From Halodurantibacterium flavum (GTDB lineage Bacteria > Pseudomonadota > Alphaproteobacteria > Rhodobacterales > Rhodobacteraceae), in NCBI RefSeq assembly GCF_042681825.1, contig NZ_JBHUGH010000012.1:124001-188000 (forward strand): 64,000 nt of DNA, read 5' to 3'. A model generated the notes under the pieces. That model made no database searches. It saw nothing but the letters and a program-made list of their open reading frames with translations, and was not told the DNA's origin. Positions 60,607 through 64,000 of this stretch are shown here, one piece after another; positions within the stretch are counted from its first letter, which is position 1, and every line of letters starts with the position of its first letter. Both the position numbers and the translations under genes were made by a program.

Positions 60607-61914
60607 TTACTGGAAGTAACCGCCGCGGCGCATCTCACGCTCGGTCAGTTGCTGGGCCGCCTGCAGCGCCGCATCGACGGTCGTCTGCCCGGCAAGGGCC
60701 GCCGAGAACTGCTGACCCACCGCGGTGCCGATCGCCTGAAACTCGGGGATGGCCACGAACTGCACACCGGTATAGGGCACCGGGTCCACGGTCGGGTTGA
60801 TCGGGTCGGCCGACAGGATGCTGTCCAGCGTCATCTGCGCAAAGGGCGCGGCTTCCTGATATTCCGGGTTCTCGTAAAGCGAGGTGCGGGTTCCGGGCGG
60901 GACGTTGGCCCAGCCGTCGCGTTCCGCCACAAGCTCCAGATACTCCTTCGAGGTCGCCCATTCGATGAAGGTCTGCGCGGCCTCGGCGTTCTGGGTGCCG
61001 GCGGGGATGGCCAGCGTCCAGGCCCAGAGCTAGTTGCCGCGCTTGCCCAGGCCGTTATCGGGCGCCAGTGCGAAGCCCACATTCTCGGCCACCTGCGATT
61101 CCGCCGGGTTCGTCACGAACGAGGCTGCCACGGTCGCGTCGATCCACATTGCGCAATTGCCGGTCTGGAACAGCGCGAGGTTTTCGTTGAACCCGTTCGA
61201 CGACGCGCCCGGAGGGCCGGCCTCGTTCATCAGGTCGACATAGAACTGGAGCGTGTTGCGCCATTCCTCGCTGTCGAACTGCGGCTGCCATTCCTCATCG
61301 AACCAGCGGGCGCCGAACGAGTTGGCCGTCGCGGTGAGGAAGGCCATGTTCTCGCCCCAGCCGGCCTTGCCGCGCAGGCAGATGCCGTATTGTTCGGCCC
61401 CGCGATCCGTCAGCTGGCGGGCGGCGTCGGCGATGAATTCCCATGTGGGCGCCTCGGGCATCTCCAGCCCTGCGGCCTCGAACAGGTCGGTGCGATACAT
61501 CACCATCGAGCTTTCGCCGTAGAAGGGCGCCGCATAAAGCGCGCCGTCGCGCGAAAGGCCGTCGCGGATCGGGCCGATGATGTCATCCACATCGTAATCG
61601 GCATCGAATTCCAGCGGCAGCAGCCAGTCCTGCGCGGCCCAGATCGGAACCTCGTAGGTGCCGATGGTCATCACGTCATACTGGCCGCCGCGGGTGGCGA
61701 TGTCGGTGGTGACACGCTGGCGCAGGATGTTTTCCTCCAGCGTGACCCAGTTCACCTGAATGTCGGGGTGCTGGGCGTTGAACTCGGACGTCAGACCCTG
61801 CATCCGGATCATGTCGCCGTTGTTCACGGTAGCGATGGTGATCGACTGGGCCTGCGCGGCCGCAGTCAGTGCCAGCGATGAGGCGAGCCCCATCAGCAGC
61901 GTCCGATACGTCAT
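60607..61914 (-). pseudogene. smoE: Polyol-binding protein SmoE, interrupted by an in-frame amber stop
   Basis: SmoE is the periplasmic sorbitol/mannitol-binding protein. From ATG at 61914 (GGAGGAGG upstream) a signal peptide (LALTAAAQAQ) and binding fold read normally: TVNNGDMIRMQGLTSEFNAQHPDIQVNWV, YGESSMVMYRTDLFEAAGLEMPE, FQTGNCAMWIDATVAASFV. TAG at 61032-61030 then interrupts GLGKRGN-stop-LWAWTLAIPAG. The same frame continues without damage for 140 codons to TAA at 60607. Family members have Trp at or next to this place, so one TGG to TAG change is the simplest cause. A sequencing error or read-through is possible. Confidence 0.85.
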
Positions 61915-61959
61915 GATTTCCTCCTCCGTCGCCCTTCGGGCTTTTGCCTTTGGTGCGAG

Positions 61960-61969
61960 CGAATATTCG
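61960..61969. promoter_or_regulatory. Palindrome over the smo -10 box, candidate SmoC operator
   Basis: CGAATATTCG is a perfect 10-base palindrome that covers the presumed -10 box of smoE. SmoC is encoded directly upstream, so it is the natural binder. Confidence 0.45.
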
Positions 61970-61990
61970 ACTGTCAAAAAAATCTGTCAA
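61962..61990 (-). promoter_or_regulatory. smo operon promoter
   Basis: On the minus strand TTGACA (61990-61985), a 17-base spacer and AATATT (61967-61962) form a sigma-70 type promoter about 48 bases before the smoE start. A second TTGACA lies inside the spacer as a direct repeat. Confidence 0.55.
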
Positions 61991-62062
61991 CGGGAAAATG
62001 AGCATCGGCCCGCAGGGCGGGCAAATGCTGCGGATGCGAGATTGCAGGTGCGGAATGGTCAG

Positions 62063-63004
62063 TCAGGCTTGCTGCAAGAGCGCGATCGCCGTCGCCTCAT
62101 CCGTGATGAGGCCGTTGAGCAGCCGGCCGCGCAGGGCCGCGAGAATGGCCCTGACCTTGCGCGGCCCCTTGGCGAGCCCGATCACCACAGCGGTATCCCG
62201 CGACGGGATCGGGGCCGAGGCCGTCCGGTCGTTCGGTGTCGTCGTCAGTAAATGCCCCGCCTCATCATAAACCCAGCCGCAGATTTCCCCCGCACCGCCG
62301 AGCGCGTGCAAAAGCTCCAGATCGCCCCGGTCGAGGAAGCCGTCCAGAAACAGCGGTGCCTGCGGCCCGATCTCGCCGATCCCCACAAAGGCCACATCCG
62401 CCGAGGCCGCCAGCGACAGCGTATGCGAGATGAGCGCCTGACGGTGCATCAGGGCGCGTTCCTCGGCGCTGGTGACATAGACGGGCAGGGGGAAGGGGAA
62501 ATGGCGCGCATTGATCGTGTCGGCCATGGAAAAGATCACGTTGTAATAGGCGGCCGAGCCGTCGATCCCGATATTCCCGGTCAAGGAGACGATCCGGTGC
62601 TGCGGACAATCCATAGGGGGCAGATGATCCACGGCGGCCTTCAGGCTGCGCCCGGTGCCGACCGCCATGACCATGGGCTTTTCCCGCCGCAGCCAGCGGT
62701 GCATCTCGGCGGCGCCCGCCTGCGCGATGCCAAGCGTTCCGTCGGTTTCATCGGCGATGCTGGGCACCACCTCCGCGCGCTTCAGCCCGAACCGGTCGGT
62801 CAGGCGCGCGGCAAGGTCCATGCATTCCGCGATCGGGTGATCGAGCCACACCTTGACCAGCCGTTCCGACACCGCGAGCGACACGAGGCGCTGCGCCGCC
62901 TGCCGCGAAATCCCCATGGCCGCCGCGATCTCGTCCTGCGTCTTGCCGGCGATGTAGTAGAGCCAGCCGGCGCGGGCGGCGTCGTTCAGGCGGGTGGTGT
63001 TCAT
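62063..63004 (-). CDS. smoC: SorC/DeoR-family regulator SmoC
   Basis: A 313-residue sugar-binding regulator: helix-turn-helix AARAGWLYYIAGKTQDEIAAAMGISRQAAQRLVSLAVSERLVKV at about 9-52, then the SorC effector domain with VVPSIADETDGTLGIAQAGAAEM, MAVGTGRSLKAAVDHLP, SLTGNIG and VGIGEIGPQAP. It lies upstream of smoE in the same direction, with a 148-base gap that holds the smo promoter. It likely answers to sorbitol, mannitol or a phosphate of them. Confidence 0.88.
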   Translation of the reverse strand: MNTTRLNDAARAGWLYYIAGKTQDEIAAAMGISRQAAQRLVSLAVSERLVKVWLDHPIAECMDLAARLTDRFGLKRAEVVPSIADETDGTLGIAQAGAAEMHRWLRREKPMVMAVGTGRSLKAAVDHLPPMDCPQHRIVSLTGNIGIDGSAAYYNVIFSMADTINARHFPFPLPVYVTSAEERALMHRQALISHTLSLAASADVAFVGIGEIGPQAPLFLDGFLDRGDLELLHALGGAGEICGWVYDEAGHLLTTTPNDRTASAPIPSRDTAVVIGLAKGPRKVRAILAALRGRLLNGLITDEATAIALLQQA

Positions 63005-63045
63005 AGGGCGCCTCGGGTCTTTGCGGATGCCCGGACGACGCTATA

Positions 63046-63059
63046 GGCAAACGCTTGCC
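63046..63059. promoter_or_regulatory. Imperfect palindrome upstream of smoC
   Basis: GGCAAACGCTTGCC, with GGCAA/TTGCC arms and a central CG, 42 bases before the smoC start. The form resembles LacI-type operators, but no LacI-family gene is in the window; SmoC itself or an outside regulator could bind. Confidence 0.4.
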
Positions 63060-63091
63060 ACGGGCAAGATTGCGCCCGCGGGAATCGCGGA

Positions 63092-64000
63092 TCAGGAAAT
63101 GTCCACGGGGCTGCGCAGAGGCAGGTCGTCGGCGGGCGAGACGCTGTGGCGTTCGATCATGCGGTGAACGCGGGGCGGCTCGTCCCCACGGTGGAGCGCG
63201 CGCAGCGCCTCGGTCACTTCGGCATCGGCCTTGGTGCGGCGCAGATTGTGCCGCAGATATTCGTCCCAGGTCGCGACATGGTAGGATTCCGTCCAGATCT
63301 CCGGCGCCTCCAGATCCCTCAGCAGCGCCCAGTTGCGGGCCCCGTCGCGCCGGCGGATGCGGCGCCGCTCGGTCATCAGCCGCAGGAACTCCGGCACATC
63401 GGCCAGATCGATCCGGTAATCCACCATGATCATGATCGGGCCGCTGCTGCGGCGCAGGTCGAGCCGCAGGACCGGTTCGCGAAACCGTCCCAGCGGATCG
63501 AGATCGAGCGGCGTGAATTCCGGCAGCGCAAGGAATATCCCCGCCACCGCCCCCACCAGCATGGCCAGCGCCGAGGCGGCAAGGGCGGCATCCACCCCCT
63601 GCGCCGTGGCGACCATGCCCCAGACCCAGGACCCGGCCGCCATGCCGCCAAAGCTGGAGACCTGGTAAAGCGACAGCGCCCGCCCCAGAACCCAGCGCGG
63701 TGTCGAAAGCTGGACCGACACGTTGAAAAGCGACAGCGCCAGAACCCAGGCCGCCCCCGCCGGCAGCATCGTGAGCGCGCTGAGCGCGGGCACCCGGCTT
63801 TGCGACAGCACAAAGGCGGAAACGCCAAAGATCACGAAGGCCAGCCGCACGATCCATTCGTTACCCAATGCGGCCCGCAGCCGGGCGTTCAAAAGCGCGC
63901 CGCCGATCGCCCCGATCCCGAAACATCCCAGCAGGATGCCGTAGATGAACGACCCGCCCCCGGTCAGATCCCGCACCACAAGCGGCAGCAGCGCAAGGAT
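63092..64000 (-). CDS. MFS exporter of the EntS-like family, C-terminal part (runs off the right edge)
   Basis: The frame is open to the window edge and 303 codons are visible. Reading in from the edge, it has hydrophobic segments typical of the second half of an MFS transporter (IYGILLGCFGIGAIGGALLNARLRAALG, WVLALSLFNVSVQLSTPRWVLGRALSLYQVSSFGGMAAGSWVWGMVA), then from about 63540 a soluble C-terminal domain (MIMVDYRIDLADVPEFLRLM, ARNWALLRDLEAPEIWTESYHVATWDEYLRHNLRRT) like the monooxygenase-fold tail of such transporters. The substrate is unknown. Relationship to the smo operon is not evident. Confidence 0.8.
   Translation of the reverse strand: MLALLPLVVRDLTGGGSFIYGILLGCFGIGAIGGALLNARLRAALGNEWIVRLAFVIFGVSAFVLSQSRVPALSALTMLPAGAAWVLALSLFNVSVQLSTPRWVLGRALSLYQVSSFGGMAAGSWVWGMVATAQGVDAALAASALAMLVGAVAGIFLALPEFTPLDLDPLGRFREPVLRLDLRRSSGPIMIMVDYRIDLADVPEFLRLMTERRRIRRRDGARNWALLRDLEAPEIWTESYHVATWDEYLRHNLRRTKADAEVTEALRALHRGDEPPRVHRMIERHSVSPADDLPLRSPVDIS

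Overview
The window is a gene-dense, GC-rich stretch of an alphaproteobacterial main chromosome. Gene order and protein sequence point to the order Rhodobacterales, family Rhodobacteraceae: the maf-aroE-coaE-dnaQ-secB-fxsA-hslUV block, the hemJ-rho-mnmE-mnmG-rsmG-parA-parB block with parS sites inside mnmG and rsmG, a flagellar cluster with a candidate CtrA box, and an smo-type polyol operon. Genus and species cannot be fixed from the sequence alone.

Region by region. (1) 1-5030: the edge of a flagellar cluster. fliF (5' part, TTG start) runs leftward. Divergently, fliL, a small membrane protein gene, a motE-like gene, motA and a large secreted repeat protein gene run rightward. The next gene in that operon is cut after 21 codons by (2) a degenerate IS3-family element at 5002-6376. 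(3) 6377-6889 has no supported gene. (4) 6890-13927: hslVU, then leftward smr and timA, rightward fxsA and secB, and leftward dnaQ-coaE-aroE-maf. (5) 13928-14346 is very probably the chromosomal origin: DnaA boxes on both strands beside an AT-rich tract, with genes pointing away on both sides. (6) 14347-21698: hemJ, rho, mnmE, mnmG, rsmG, parA, parB, with two perfect parS sites at 17510 and 19412. (7) 21706-33361: housekeeping genes: a sulfotransferase-like gene, a PfkB sugar kinase, maeB, mutS, grpE, hrcA, rph, rdgB, a Rid-family gene, hemW and a ybaN-like gene. (8) 33382-49833: an L-arabinose/D-galactose locus. A GbpR-type LysR regulator faces one long rightward operon that encodes two complete sugar ABC importers (ChvE-GguAB type and YtfQRT-YjfF type) and a full non-phosphorylative oxidation route: epimerase, 1-dehydrogenase, lactonase, sugar-acid dehydratase, the FAH-fold protein GguC and ketoglutarate semialdehyde dehydrogenase. 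The product would be 2-oxoglutarate. (9) 49865-53297: glcG and malate synthase G (glcB), with a divergent IclR regulator. (10) 53336-63004: an smo-type polyol operon running leftward: smoC regulator, smoE/F/G/K ABC importer, sorbitol dehydrogenase, mannitol dehydrogenase, a HAD phosphatase and an FGGY pentulose kinase. smoE carries an in-frame amber stop. (11) The 3' part of an MFS exporter gene reaches the right edge.

The most useful points are the origin/parS/ParAB arrangement, the broken smoE in an otherwise intact polyol operon, GguC as the only candidate for the missing 2-keto-3-deoxy-L-arabonate dehydratase, strong GC hairpins directly after the binding-protein gene in all three ABC loci, and three related short insertions of about 12 codons in the decayed IS. 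I see no CRISPR array, prophage, rRNA or tRNA gene. I did not find a clearly new multi-gene system.
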